NCBI GenBank assembly: GCA_035640715.1
Contig: DASQVO010000143.1
Location: 1-13,255, forward strand
Direction: 5' to 3'
Origin: DASQVO01 sp035640715
Lineage (GTDB): Bacteria; Actinomycetota; Actinomycetes; Streptosporangiales; Streptosporangiaceae
Length of the DNA: 13,255 nucleotides
Each line of letters begins with the position of its first letter. The stretch's first letter is position 1. Below the pieces are notes generated by a model that ran no database searches, was not told the origin of the DNA, and saw only the letters and a list, made by a program, of their open reading frames with translations. A program made the translations under genes and the position numbers. Of this stretch, positions 6,349 through 13,255 are shown piece by piece.

Positions 6349-7173
6349 TCATCGGCCAGCCAGCCGTTCCACGACCGGGGCGAACTGCTCACTGAATGCG
6401 GCATTCACGCTGACATAGGAAATGCCGAAGGCGTCCCTGCGGCGCTGAAGCTCATCGGCCATCTCCTGAGTGCTGCCGCGCAGGATCATCAGGGAATCGT
6501 GTGCGATGAGGGTGGCCATGTCGGCTTGCAGGAAACGCTGCATCCAGGGCGGCACCTCGTCACCGACCACGAAGATGGGCAGCGCGAACTCAAGCTGGCC
6601 GGCCCGGTCCCCGGCCATCGCCCGCATGTCGGCTGCCAGTCGTGTCACCTCATCGCGGCTGGTCAGCGATCCGATGGCCAGCGTGACGATGTCCGCTTTG
6701 GCCGCGGCCACCGCACGTGCTTTCGGGCCGCTGGCGGCCATCAGGACCGGGGTGTGCAGGTCTCCGTCCAGCATGCGCAGATCATCGATGGTCTGCTCGG
6801 CCTGGGCCAGGCGCTCCGCACCCGACGTGGCAGGCTGGCCGAGCAGTTGGACCGACTGCTCCACGACCTCGGGCCGGCCCGTTCCTATGCCGAGCTCGAA
6901 ACGGCCGCCGGTAAGGACGGAAAGCGTGTGCGCGTCCCAGGCCGCCAGCCTCGGCGGCCGCAGCGGGCTCGCGAGCACGAATGTCCCGACGTGCAGCGAT
7001 GTGGTGGCCCCGGCCGCGATAGCCAGTGATGGCAGCGGGGACAGCAGCTGCATGCCGTCGGCCACCATCAGGCTCGAGTAGCCGAGTTCCTCGGCGCGCC
7101 GGGCGGTAGCCAGCCACTGCTTGCCGTCCTGTGCGGTCGCCTGTACAGCAAAACGGAAGGCTCTGCTCGTCAT
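6349..7173 (-). CDS. LLM-class (luciferase-like, probably F420-dependent) oxidoreductase
   Basis: A 274-residue soluble TIM-barrel oxidoreductase of the bacterial luciferase-like superfamily. In actinomycetes these often use coenzyme F420, others FMN. Family-like segments are the N-terminal FRFAVQ strand, ARRAEELGYSSLMVADG, the VGTFVLASPLRPP region, LTGGRFELGIGTG, and PVLMAASGPKARAVAAAKAD, which is typical of the family. The substrate is not predictable. ATG 7173 is preferred over an in-frame TTG two codons earlier (7179); neither has a strong ribosome site. The start lies 20 bp after the stop of the small upstream gene, which suggests co-transcription. Cofactor choice (F420 or FMN) is inferred from the organism type. 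Confidence 0.88.
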   Translation of the reverse strand: MTSRAFRFAVQATAQDGKQWLATARRAEELGYSSLMVADGMQLLSPLPSLAIAAGATTSLHVGTFVLASPLRPPRLAAWDAHTLSVLTGGRFELGIGTGRPEVVEQSVQLLGQPATSGAERLAQAEQTIDDLRMLDGDLHTPVLMAASGPKARAVAAAKADIVTLAIGSLTSRDEVTRLAADMRAMAGDRAGQLEFALPIFVVGDEVPPWMQRFLQADMATLIAHDSLMILRGSTQEMADELQRRRDAFGISYVSVNAAFSEQFAPVVERLAGR

Positions 7174-7193
7174 GAGCAAAGCCTATGGCGCGG

Positions 7194-7415
7194 TTACGGC
7201 TCGCGATCGTCCTTCGCACGGGCGCGGCGCTCCGCGCCCGTCTCCTCGTAGCCGACATCCTCGCCGGATACCCGGCCAACGAACTCGTCATTCGGCGTGG
7301 TCCCGGTCGTGGTGTGCTGATCCGGGTGGCGGGGATTGGGCTTCCCGCCCGTATCCCGGCTGCTGGCGACTCCAGTGTCAAGCGGCGCGTCAGCTTCAGG
7401 GTTGCGACGGCGCAC
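7194..7415 (-). CDS. Small hydrophilic protein of unknown function
   Basis: A 73-residue protein rich in Arg, Asp, Glu, Gly and Pro, with no membrane segment or signal peptide. It is probably largely disordered except the C-terminal DEFVGRVSGEDVGYEETGAE. This core resembles short actinobacterial hypothetical proteins I have seen, but I know no function. Support for a real gene is the start: GTG at 7415 is preceded by an excellent AGGAGG ribosome site seven bases away, inside a 10 bp direct repeat (7417-7426, 7431-7440). It ends 20 bp before the LLM gene on the same strand. It is the first gene of the leftward set. Confidence 0.7.
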   Translation of the reverse strand: MRRRNPEADAPLDTGVASSRDTGGKPNPRHPDQHTTTGTTPNDEFVGRVSGEDVGYEETGAERRARAKDDREP

Positions 7416-7703
7416 TGCTCTGCCTCCTCGGCTCTGCCTCTCAGCTCTGTGTCAACGTCCCGGCATCTTCCCTGCGTGGGCGCATCTACTCGGCAATCCG
7501 GGCCATTACTCGGCAATCCGGGCCATGGAAACCGGCCGGGGAGTCCAGAGCACCTCCTCGCCCGGCGCACGATGGCGCAACGAGCATGATTTTGTTGGCA
7601 ACGCAACTATTGGCATCGCTCAAACGTCTTTTCCCTGAGGAATGTTTAGCTGGGGCCTGGAAACAGTGATCTTGGCGACCTTGGAAGCCGGGCGGAGTGA
7701 CAT
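7416..7703. promoter_or_regulatory. Divergent 288 bp intergenic region
   Basis: It separates the leftward small-protein operon from the rightward LCP gene, so promoters for both directions must lie here. TTGGCA occurs at 7595-7600 and 7610-7615, but no convincing -10 box sits at 16-18 bp from either, so I call no specific promoter. The stretch is AT-richer at 7585-7650 than its surroundings. It contains the 2 x 20 bp tandem repeat listed separately. No protein-like frame was seen in it. Confidence 0.5.
7487..7526. repeat. Perfect tandem duplication, 2 x 20 bp
   Basis: Copies at 7487-7506 and 7507-7526 are identical (TACTCGGCAATCCGGGCCAT). On the minus strand each unit begins with ATG and reads ATG GCC CGG ATT GCC GAG followed by TAA or TAG, a six-codon frame. 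Perfect identity implies a recent duplication or selection. It lies 72 bp upstream of the small-protein start, in range for a regulatory site on that promoter. Function unknown. Confidence 0.85.
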
Positions 7704-9119
7704 ATGGGGAATCCTGTCCTGCCGGATGATGGAACCGGCTGCGGGACAGCGTCGGCCGAGTCCCCGCCAGCACGGGAGATAGCCGACGCGCCGGACGATC
7801 AGGCCGCTCCGGCGCCCCCGGCCGAACCCACCTCGTCCGGTGGCCCGGCTTCGCCGGGTGACGGCGTTCCCTCACCGGATGGCACGCCCCCGCAGCACGG
7901 CCGCCGGCGGAAGATCCTCATCTGGACCGCGGGAATCATGGCATGCGTGGTGGCTCTCGCAGCCATCGGCCTCTTCCTGCTCTGGCGTCACCTGAACGGG
8001 AACATCCAGCAGCGCGACATCAGCGGGCTGCTCGGCAGCCAGCCGGTCGACCTGCACCCGCAGGCCGAGAACATTCTGCTGATGGGCTCGGACACCAGGT
8101 TCGGCCAGGGCAGCGGCTACGGCAAGAACCTCACCACCGATCAGTCGGACACGATGATGATCGTGCACATTGCCGTGGACCGGGAGTGGGCCGAGGTGAT
8201 GTCGATACCGCGTGATTCCTGGGTCAGTATCCCGGCCTGCAAGATGGGCAACGGCCAGATGTCGTCGCCTACGACGTTCAAGATCAACGAGGCGTTCGCG
8301 CTCGGCAACCTCTACGGGAACAACACGGCCCTCGGCGTGGCGTGCACGGTCAAGACCATCGAGCAGGACACGGGTATCTACATCGATCACTTCGTGACGG
8401 TCAACTTCACCAGCTTCAAGGACATGGTCTCAGCGCTCGGCGGGGTCCCGGAGTGCAACACCCAGCCCATCAACGACCCGCGGTCGGGCCTGAAGCTGTC
8501 CGCCGGGCACCACATACTGACGCCCACCCAGGCGCTGGCCTACGTCCGGGCCCGCTACACACTGGGCGACGGCAGCGACCTTGAGCGGATCACCCGCCAG
8601 CAGGCGTTCATGTCTTCCCTCATCGGCCAGGCGAAGAGCAAACTGCTCAACCCCGTTGCGATCTACCGGTTCCTGGACGCCGCCACCAAGTCGCTCACCA
8701 TCGACACGAAGCTGGGCGGGGCGACTGGGCTCTACGACCTGGCATCGAGCCTGCAGAACCTGCCGTCCAGCAAGGTCGCCTTCTTCACGCTGCCCACCTA
8801 CCCCCGGTCTGAGGTCGTCCCGACCGACACGGCCAACGTGCTGTGGACCCAGCCGCAGGATAACGAGATCTTCCAGTCCTTCCGTGAGGACGTCCCCGCC
8901 AGCAGGTCGCTGTTCACTACGACGGCCACTGCCCACCCGGCCGCCACGAAGACAGCCACCCCGGCCACCCCGGAGCCAGCCACCCCGGCTGCCACCGCGC
9001 CGGGCCAGGGTGCCGGCGGCAACGCGGCGGCCCCGGGGCAGACGACTACGCCAACCCCGACGCCATCGCTGTCCATCCCGGCCAGGACTGCCAACCAGAA
9101 CATTTGCACTGGCGGATGA
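7704..9119 (+). CDS. LytR-CpsA-Psr (LCP) family cell-wall glycopolymer ligase
   Basis: A 471-residue type II membrane protein. The N-terminal 66 residues are Pro/Ala/Ser/Asp-rich and cytoplasmic, a single membrane helix spans about 70-94, and the LCP domain (about 120-365) faces outside. Visible catalytic or pyrophosphate-site motifs are GSDTR (128-132), SDTMMIVH (148-155), SIPRDSWV (167-174), KINEAF (193-198) and RARYTLGDGSDLERITRQQ (282-300). LCP enzymes transfer lipid-linked glycopolymers (teichoic acid, arabinogalactan and others) to peptidoglycan. The final ~70 residues form a Thr/Ala/Pro-rich tail closed by a Cys-containing end (NICTGG). ATG 7704 has a GGAG site about eight bases upstream. 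It is followed by two envelope genes on the same strand; the acceptor polymer is not predictable. Confidence 0.93.
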   Translation: MGNPVLPDDGTGCGTASAESPPAREIADAPDDQAAPAPPAEPTSSGGPASPGDGVPSPDGTPPQHGRRRKILIWTAGIMACVVALAAIGLFLLWRHLNGNIQQRDISGLLGSQPVDLHPQAENILLMGSDTRFGQGSGYGKNLTTDQSDTMMIVHIAVDREWAEVMSIPRDSWVSIPACKMGNGQMSSPTTFKINEAFALGNLYGNNTALGVACTVKTIEQDTGIYIDHFVTVNFTSFKDMVSALGGVPECNTQPINDPRSGLKLSAGHHILTPTQALAYVRARYTLGDGSDLERITRQQAFMSSLIGQAKSKLLNPVAIYRFLDAATKSLTIDTKLGGATGLYDLASSLQNLPSSKVAFFTLPTYPRSEVVPTDTANVLWTQPQDNEIFQSFREDVPASRSLFTTTATAHPAATKTATPATPEPATPAATAPGQGAGGNAAAPGQTTTPTPTPSLSIPARTANQNICTGG

Positions 9120-9203
9120 CCGCGTGCCAGGCGGTGCGGCACCGGCGGGTGCTCTTGATTACCTCGCCAGTGGTTATTATCCGGGCCGGATACGGTTGAC
9201 CGC

Positions 9204-11468
9204 GTGAAAGGGTGGTTCGCGCGCCGGACGCTGCTCGGTGCCATGGCCGTAGCGGCGGCCGTGGCAGCGGGCTTGACGGGGGCGGCCGGGTCAGCCAAGG
9301 CCACCACCACCACCGCCACCACCGCGGGCGCCGGTAGCCCGCCTGTCTCGCCGCACGTGGTCATCGTCGGTATCTCCGGGCTCCGCTGGACCGACGTATC
9401 CGCCGCCGCGACGCCGGCACTGTGGAACGTGGCCAGGAAGGGCTCCGTCGGCTCACTGGTCGACTACGCGGTGATTCCGCATACCTGCCCGGCAGACGGC
9501 TGGCTGACGCTTAATGCGGGCGCCCCCGCGCAGGTACCGCACGCGGAGAAAGCCCCGTGCCCGGCGCTTCCTGCGGTCATATCGCAGCCGGGCAAGCCTG
9601 GCCTCCCCGGATCGGCGCGGGTGCCGGCGATGCCGTCGCTGGTCTCCCGCAACGGGCGTTTCCACAACAGCCCGCAGTGGGGGCTGCTGGCCTCCGCCGC
9701 CGGGACGGGAAACTGCGCCACCGCCGTCGGGCCGGGCGCCGCGCTGGCATTGGCCAGCCCCGGCGGGCACGTCGGCTCCTACCTGCCCGCCGGATCCGCG
9801 ATCAGCCGCCAGCTGCTGGCCCGGTGCCCGCTGACCGTGGTAGATCTCGGCTCCGTTCCAGCAGCCACCGGCGCTCAGGCCACCGCCGCGCGCGCCGCGT
9901 CCCTTCGGCACGCCGATGCTGAGCTGGCCGCGATCACAGCGGACCTGCCGCCCGGCACGACCCTGATGGTTACCGCGCCGGGAGCCAGCGGCATGCCGCC
10001 ACACCTGCAGGTCATCGTGGTCAGCGGCCCGGCGTACCGGTCGGGCGTGCTCGACGCCGCCTCGACACGGCAGCCTGGGATGGCGGTGCTCACCGACCTG
10101 ACGCCCACCGTGCTGCACTGGCGCGGGCAGGCCATCCCGGCCGGGGTGGCCGGCTCCCAGCTCACCCGCGCCGGCCGGGGAAGTCTCACCTCGGCGGTGC
10201 GCGGACTGGCAGACCAGGACACCGCCACCCAGGTATGGACGGGCACCCACACCATCTTCTTCTGGGCGTACGTGCTTGCGGACGTGGCCGCATTCGGCGG
10301 CATCGGGCTGATCTACTGGGGCGGGCAGGCGGAACGGCGGCGGCGCAGGGCCGCGTCGTGGCGGGTCGCCGGTACCTTCGCCGGGGCGGTACCCGCGGGA
10401 TCGTTCCTGGCCAGCCTGGTGCCGTGGTGGCAGTTCCCCCATCCCGTGATCTGGCTGTACGGGCTCACGGTCGCGTGGACGGCTGTCCTGGGCGCGGTCG
10501 CCCTGGCCGGCCCCTGGCGGCGAGACCCCTTCGGGCCGCCGGGCGCGGTGGCCGCGGTGACGGTGGCGGTGATCGGCCTTGATGTAATGACCGGTTCCCG
10601 GTTGCAGCTGAACACGCCCTTCGGGCTGTCCGTCCTGGTGGCGGGCAGGTACTACGGGATCGGCGGCGAGGCCGTCGGCATCTATGCGGTGTGCGGCATG
10701 GTTGCCGCCGCCTGGGCCGGCAACGCGATGCTCCGGCGCGGCCGCGCCAGCGGCCAGAGCCAGCCTGGCCCGGCCAGCAGCCGGGACCCGGCCCGGCACC
10801 GCAGCCATGCACTCCTTGCGGCGTCGGCGGTCGCGGCATTCGCTGTCATCGCCTGCGGCTGGCCGCAGTTCGGGGCGAAAGTGGGCGGGACGATCGCCAT
10901 GGTCCCGGGCTTCGTGCTGCTGCTCATGGCGATGGCCGGCCTGCCGATCAGCGTCCGCCGCGTCGCGCTGGTCCTCGGCAGCGGCCTTGCCTTGTTCACG
11001 GTGTTCGCCTTCACCAACTATCTTGTCCCGGCGACGGGGCAGTCGGACATCGGCGCATTCGCCGGGAACCTGCTGCATGGCCACGCTGGAGAGTTGCTGC
11101 AGCGCAAGGTAACATCCATGATCGGCTCACTCGGGGTGAACGCCTACAGCCCGCTGGTGCCCGCGATCGTCGTTGTGGTCGGGCTCATGCTGGCGAAGCC
11201 TTCCTGGTTCGCCCTGAAGGCGCTGCCGCGCGGCTATTCCGCCGAATCACTGCTGGGGATGACCCTGGCGATGATGTGGCTTGTCGCCGTGCTCGGCTGC
11301 TTTGCGGACGACTCAGGGATCGTTGTGCCCGCTGCCGCGCTGCCGCTGGCGCTGCCGCTCGGGATCGCCCTGCTGGCGGGCGTTCCGCCACTGGGCGACA
11401 CGGTGCGCGGTCACGGACAGGCTTCCGGTGGGGCCCTCAGCCGCCGGCCGGACCGGATAGCTCGCTAA
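9204..11468 (+). CDS. Polytopic membrane protein with extracellular alkaline-phosphatase-like domain
   Basis: A 754-residue protein. A signal peptide (1-33, ending AKA) is followed by an extracellular domain (about 50-340) with VVIVGISGLRW (52-62), TCPADGWLTL (94-103) and LTDLTPTVL (296-304). These segments are typical of actinobacterial phosphatase/sulfatase-fold domains attached to membrane proteins. About ten hydrophobic segments follow between 349 and 729. Between them lie RYYGIGGEA (482-490), TNYLVPATGQSDIG (604-617) and DDSGIVVPA (702-710), apparently conserved loops. The activity is unknown; a surface or lipid-linked phosphate substrate is a guess. The start is GTG 9204 with no clear ribosome site. 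TTGATT (9155) and TATTAT (9175) are only 14 bp apart, so a promoter there is doubtful. It is followed 25 bp later by the acyltransferase gene. The stop codon lies within a 16 bp tandem duplication. Confidence 0.8.
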   Translation: MKGWFARRTLLGAMAVAAAVAAGLTGAAGSAKATTTTATTAGAGSPPVSPHVVIVGISGLRWTDVSAAATPALWNVARKGSVGSLVDYAVIPHTCPADGWLTLNAGAPAQVPHAEKAPCPALPAVISQPGKPGLPGSARVPAMPSLVSRNGRFHNSPQWGLLASAAGTGNCATAVGPGAALALASPGGHVGSYLPAGSAISRQLLARCPLTVVDLGSVPAATGAQATAARAASLRHADAELAAITADLPPGTTLMVTAPGASGMPPHLQVIVVSGPAYRSGVLDAASTRQPGMAVLTDLTPTVLHWRGQAIPAGVAGSQLTRAGRGSLTSAVRGLADQDTATQVWTGTHTIFFWAYVLADVAAFGGIGLIYWGGQAERRRRRAASWRVAGTFAGAVPAGSFLASLVPWWQFPHPVIWLYGLTVAWTAVLGAVALAGPWRRDPFGPPGAVAAVTVAVIGLDVMTGSRLQLNTPFGLSVLVAGRYYGIGGEAVGIYAVCGMVAAAWAGNAMLRRGRASGQSQPGPASSRDPARHRSHALLAASAVAAFAVIACGWPQFGAKVGGTIAMVPGFVLLLMAMAGLPISVRRVALVLGSGLALFTVFAFTNYLVPATGQSDIGAFAGNLLHGHAGELLQRKVTSMIGSLGVNAYSPLVPAIVVVVGLMLAKPSWFALKALPRGYSAESLLGMTLAMMWLVAVLGCFADDSGIVVPAAALPLALPLGIALLAGVPPLGDTVRGHGQASGGALSRRPDRIAR

Positions 11469-11484
11469 CCGGATAGCTCGCTAA
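11453..11484 (+). repeat. Perfect tandem duplication, 2 x 16 bp, over the stop codon
   Basis: CCGGATAGCTCGCTAA occurs at 11453-11468 and again at 11469-11484. The first copy encodes the last residues and the TAA of the membrane-protein gene; the second fills the spacer up to the AGGAG site of the next gene. Being 16 bp, the second copy is out of frame and does not change the protein. Confidence 0.9.
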
Positions 11485-11493
11485 GGAGAACGG

Positions 11494-12216
11494 GTGCAGT
11501 ACCAGCTTTCACGGCTCATCGCCGGGCCGTTCCTGCGCGGGCTGTGGCGGCCACAGGTAACGGGCGCGGAGCATATACCGGATTCAGGCGGGGCCATCCT
11601 GGCGTCTAATCACCTGTCCGTGATGGACTCCATCTTCCTCCCGCTGATGCTCAACCGGCCGGTGACCTTCGCCGCGAAGTCTGAGTACTTCACCAGTAAC
11701 CGGCCCGGCCTGCGGCTGATGGGCCTGTACCTGCGCGCCACCGGGCAGCTGTCCGTTGACCGGGCCGGCCCCCGTGCGGCCCAGGACATGCTGGAAGGAG
11801 CGCTCGCCCTCCTGCTCAGGGGAGAGCTGTTCGGCATCTACCCTGAGGGCACCAGGTCGCCGGATGGACGGCTGTACCGCGCCAGGCCGGGGGTTGGCTG
11901 GCTGGCGCTCAAGTCCGGGCTGCCGGTGATCCCGGTCGCCATGATCGGCACGGACCACGTGCTGCCGCCCGGCCGGATGGTGCCGCGCCTGGGCAGGGTC
12001 GAGATAAGGATCGGGAAGCCGATGACCTTCGGCGAGGCCGCGGGCGCGGAGCGCGAGGCTCCGGGCAAGGCCCGCAAGGCCGTGGCCGATGAGGTGCTGC
12101 GGGCGATCCAGGAGCTATCCGGGCAGGAATACGTGCCGATGTACGCCTCCGTGCGCAAAGAACAGCTCGCCGCCGAGTCGGCGCGCCAGCCGTCGGGGAC
12201 GGTAAAGGCCGGCTAG
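11494..12216 (+). CDS. PlsC-type 1-acylglycerol-3-phosphate acyltransferase
   Basis: A 240-residue membrane-associated acyltransferase that would acylate lysophosphatidic acid to phosphatidic acid in phospholipid synthesis. The catalytic motif NHLSVMD (39-45, NHx4D) and substrate motif YPEGTRS (116-122) are complete. Further family segments are FAAKSEYF (59-66), ATGQLSVDR (82-90), RARPGVGWLAL (129-139) and the VIPVAM strand (145-150). The length is typical. GTG 11494 has a good AGGAG site five bases upstream. The C-terminal 40 residues are charged and variable. The close 25 bp spacing suggests co-transcription with the preceding membrane protein. Actinomycetes carry many paralogues, so the acyl acceptor could be another lysolipid. 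Confidence 0.92.
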   Translation: MQYQLSRLIAGPFLRGLWRPQVTGAEHIPDSGGAILASNHLSVMDSIFLPLMLNRPVTFAAKSEYFTSNRPGLRLMGLYLRATGQLSVDRAGPRAAQDMLEGALALLLRGELFGIYPEGTRSPDGRLYRARPGVGWLALKSGLPVIPVAMIGTDHVLPPGRMVPRLGRVEIRIGKPMTFGEAAGAEREAPGKARKAVADEVLRAIQELSGQEYVPMYASVRKEQLAAESARQPSGTVKAG

Positions 12217-12253
12217 GGCACCGGGGTGCCGCCGGCTAGGGCACCGGGTTGTC
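12208..12253 (+). repeat. Tandem duplication, 2 x 23 bp, over the plsC stop codon, with hairpin
   Basis: Units at 12208-12230 and 12231-12253 differ at two positions near their 3' ends. The first unit begins with the last two codons and TAG stop of the acyltransferase gene. GGCACC-GG-GGTGCC (12217-12230) forms a compact hairpin just after the stop; the second unit has lost two of the pairing bases. It may help end the transcript. Confidence 0.8.
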
Positions 12254-12290
12254 ACGGTCTCCGCTGCCGGGTGATCACCGGATCGGCCAG

Positions 12291-12317
12291 GCCGGGATGG
12301 GCCGTGTCCATCCCGGC
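12291..12317. terminator. Perfect 10 bp hairpin between convergent genes, probable bidirectional terminator
   Basis: GCCGGGATGG (12291-12300) and CCATCCCGGC (12308-12317) pair without mismatch around the 7-base loop GCCGTGT. It sits between the rightward acyltransferase and leftward adenosyltransferase genes. No T-run flanks it on either strand, so it would act as a U-less terminator, common in actinomycetes. The role is inferred from position and symmetry. Confidence 0.6.
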
Positions 12318-12390
12318 ACTCAGCACCCGGCCGCGTGGTCTCGCCGTCGCGGCATCATCGTGCCATTCACCTGCCCGCGCGGGAATCGTT

Positions 12391-12407
12391 CCGCCCGCTC
12401 CGGGCGG
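12391..12407 (-). terminator. GC hairpin just after the adenosyltransferase stop
   Basis: CCGCCCG (12391-12397) and CGGGCGG (12401-12407) form seven GC pairs with a 3-base loop, starting two bases beyond the TAG of the leftward gene. There is no T-run. It is a likely first terminator for that gene, backed by the hairpin at 12291-12317. Confidence 0.45.
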
Positions 12408-12409
12408 CC

Positions 12410-13225
12410 CTACGGTCCCGGGCTGATCGAGATGTGCGCGCCCGGCGGCAGGCCGAGCCGCTGGGCGGCGTCCCCCGAGTTGATGGCCAGCGAGACCATC
12501 CCGGCCCCGTCGGCGTAAGCGACCAGCTCGCCGGGCGCGACGGAGGCGAACATCTCGCGATAGGGGATGGTCAGCTGCTGGTGGCCGCAGCGAACCAGGA
12601 GGTTCCTGCCGTAGCGGACACCGATGCTGGCCGCGTCCGCCGCGGAGATGGACAGCTGCACGTTGCCGAACGTGTCGACCGTCAGCACCTCGCCCTCGGC
12701 CGTGCCGTCGTGCACGCGGCTCACCGGTGGGGGCAGCGTCACGAGATCGGAAACGTCGACCTCGGCTCCTGCCGAGGAAAAGTCAGCACCGGCGGCCAGG
12801 CGCGCGGCGACCGGCATGAAGATGTCCCGCCCGTGGAACGTTGCCGGCACGACCGGGTTCAGCCACCATTCCGTATTGGTGAGGCTGATGGCCTTCCGCG
12901 CGCCGCCGACTGCGGCCGCTGCCCAGGACAGCAGGCCGTTGTCCGGGCCGACGAAGACGGAATCGCCGGCGGCGATGGCGACGCCGCGCCGGTCGGTGCC
13001 GACGCCCGGATCAACCACGGCCACGTGCACCGCCGGCGGGAAGTAGGGAACGGTCTGGGCGAGCACGGCGGCGCCGCGCCGCACATCACCACCAGGGATG
13101 AGGTGGGTGATGTCGATGACGGGGGTCTGCGGTGCGATCCCGATGGCGACTCCGCGGCAGGCGGCGACGAAACCGTCCTCCAGCCCGTAGTCGGTGAGGA
13201 ACGTCAGGCAGCTATAAGGGGTCAC
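12410..13225 (-). CDS. SAM hydroxide adenosyltransferase (DUF62 family)
   Basis: A 271-residue cytoplasmic enzyme of the family that includes fluorinase and chlorinase. Ordinary members hydrolyse S-adenosylmethionine to adenosine and methionine. Visible motifs are FLTDYGLEDGF (9-19), VDPGVGTDRR (71-80), GPDNGLLS (93-100), TFHGRDIFMPVAA (129-141) and the C-terminal-domain VDTFGN (183-188). The Asp-Arg-His triad of the hydrolytic branch is present as D72, R79 and H131. The extra loop known from the halogenating members is not apparent, so hydroxide rather than halide is the expected nucleophile. The start is GTG 13225 with only a weak GGA upstream; no better start lies before the window edge. 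The physiological role in actinomycetes is unclear. Confidence 0.9.
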   Translation of the reverse strand: MTPYSCLTFLTDYGLEDGFVAACRGVAIGIAPQTPVIDITHLIPGGDVRRGAAVLAQTVPYFPPAVHVAVVDPGVGTDRRGVAIAAGDSVFVGPDNGLLSWAAAAVGGARKAISLTNTEWWLNPVVPATFHGRDIFMPVAARLAAGADFSSAGAEVDVSDLVTLPPPVSRVHDGTAEGEVLTVDTFGNVQLSISAADAASIGVRYGRNLLVRCGHQQLTIPYREMFASVAPGELVAYADGAGMVSLAINSGDAAQRLGLPPGAHISISPGP

Positions 13226-13255
13226 GATCCGTGAGCGTACGTCGCATGGGGGCGC

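Noticed and set aside
7173..7179. TTG start for the LLM oxidoreductase
   Set aside because: An ATG two codons downstream gives a normal N-terminus, and the TTG has no better ribosome site.
9155..9180. Promoter before the membrane-protein gene (TTGATT and TATTAT)
   Set aside because: The 14 bp spacer is too short for a standard sigma-70-type promoter, and the gene may simply be read through from the LCP gene 84 bp upstream.
9453..11084. Long minus-strand open frame opposite the large membrane protein gene
   Set aside because: It is Gly/Arg/Ala/Pro-rich with no recognisable motif and is the expected antisense shadow of a high-GC gene. The same reasoning removed antisense frames at 139-1293, 1749-2693 and 3870-5315.
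12270..12279. Palindrome GGTGATCACC as an operator
   Set aside because: A single short palindrome between convergent genes has no promoter to control and is likely by chance in this sequence.

Overview
The DNA is very GC-rich, with GTG starts, a class II DAHP synthase, a luciferase-like (F420-type) oxidoreductase, a LytR-CpsA-Psr cell-wall ligase and a long alanine/proline-rich secreted protein. Together these point to a high-GC actinomycete (Actinomycetia). I cannot name the genus from sequence alone. No transposase, integrase, phage or CRISPR signal was seen, so this looks like chromosomal DNA.

Left part (1-3744, + strand): the 3' two thirds of a tRNA-Thr(TGT) is followed by a hairpin-rich spacer and a lipoprotein with a phosphodiester glycosidase (NAGPA/DUF2233) domain. 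After a repeat-rich 233 bp spacer comes a three-gene flavin electron-transfer cluster: a six-helix haem/FAD/NAD(P)H membrane reductase, a membrane-anchored FMN-binding domain protein, and the wrecked remains of apbE, the flavin transferase that would load FMN onto such a protein. A 36 bp sequence (31/36 identical) lies upstream of both the lipoprotein and the reductase. It suggests shared control or a duplicated leader. The FMN attachment motif also has Asn where Asp is usual, so local flavinylation may be in decay.

Middle part (3765-7415, - strand, read right to left): a 73-codon conserved-looking small protein, an LLM-class oxidoreductase, a xylose-isomerase-like TIM-barrel protein and a class II DAHP synthase (first step of the shikimate pathway). 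Gaps of 20, 65 and 83 bp make one transcription unit plausible. A 288 bp divergent spacer with a perfect 2 x 20 bp tandem repeat separates it from the next block.

Right part (7704-13225): on the + strand, an LCP-family cell-wall ligase, a large membrane protein with an extracellular alkaline-phosphatase-like domain, and a PlsC-type acyltransferase, all envelope functions. Convergent to them on the - strand is a SAM hydroxide adenosyltransferase (DUF62), separated by a perfect 10 bp hairpin that probably terminates both directions. Short tandem duplications sit exactly over the stop codons of the membrane protein and plsC genes.

The most distinctive material is the flavin cluster: duplicated leader element, triple 22 bp repeat with competing hairpins, broken apbE and altered flavinylation motif. 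The uncharacterised TIM-barrel/LLM/DAHP synthase operon comes next.
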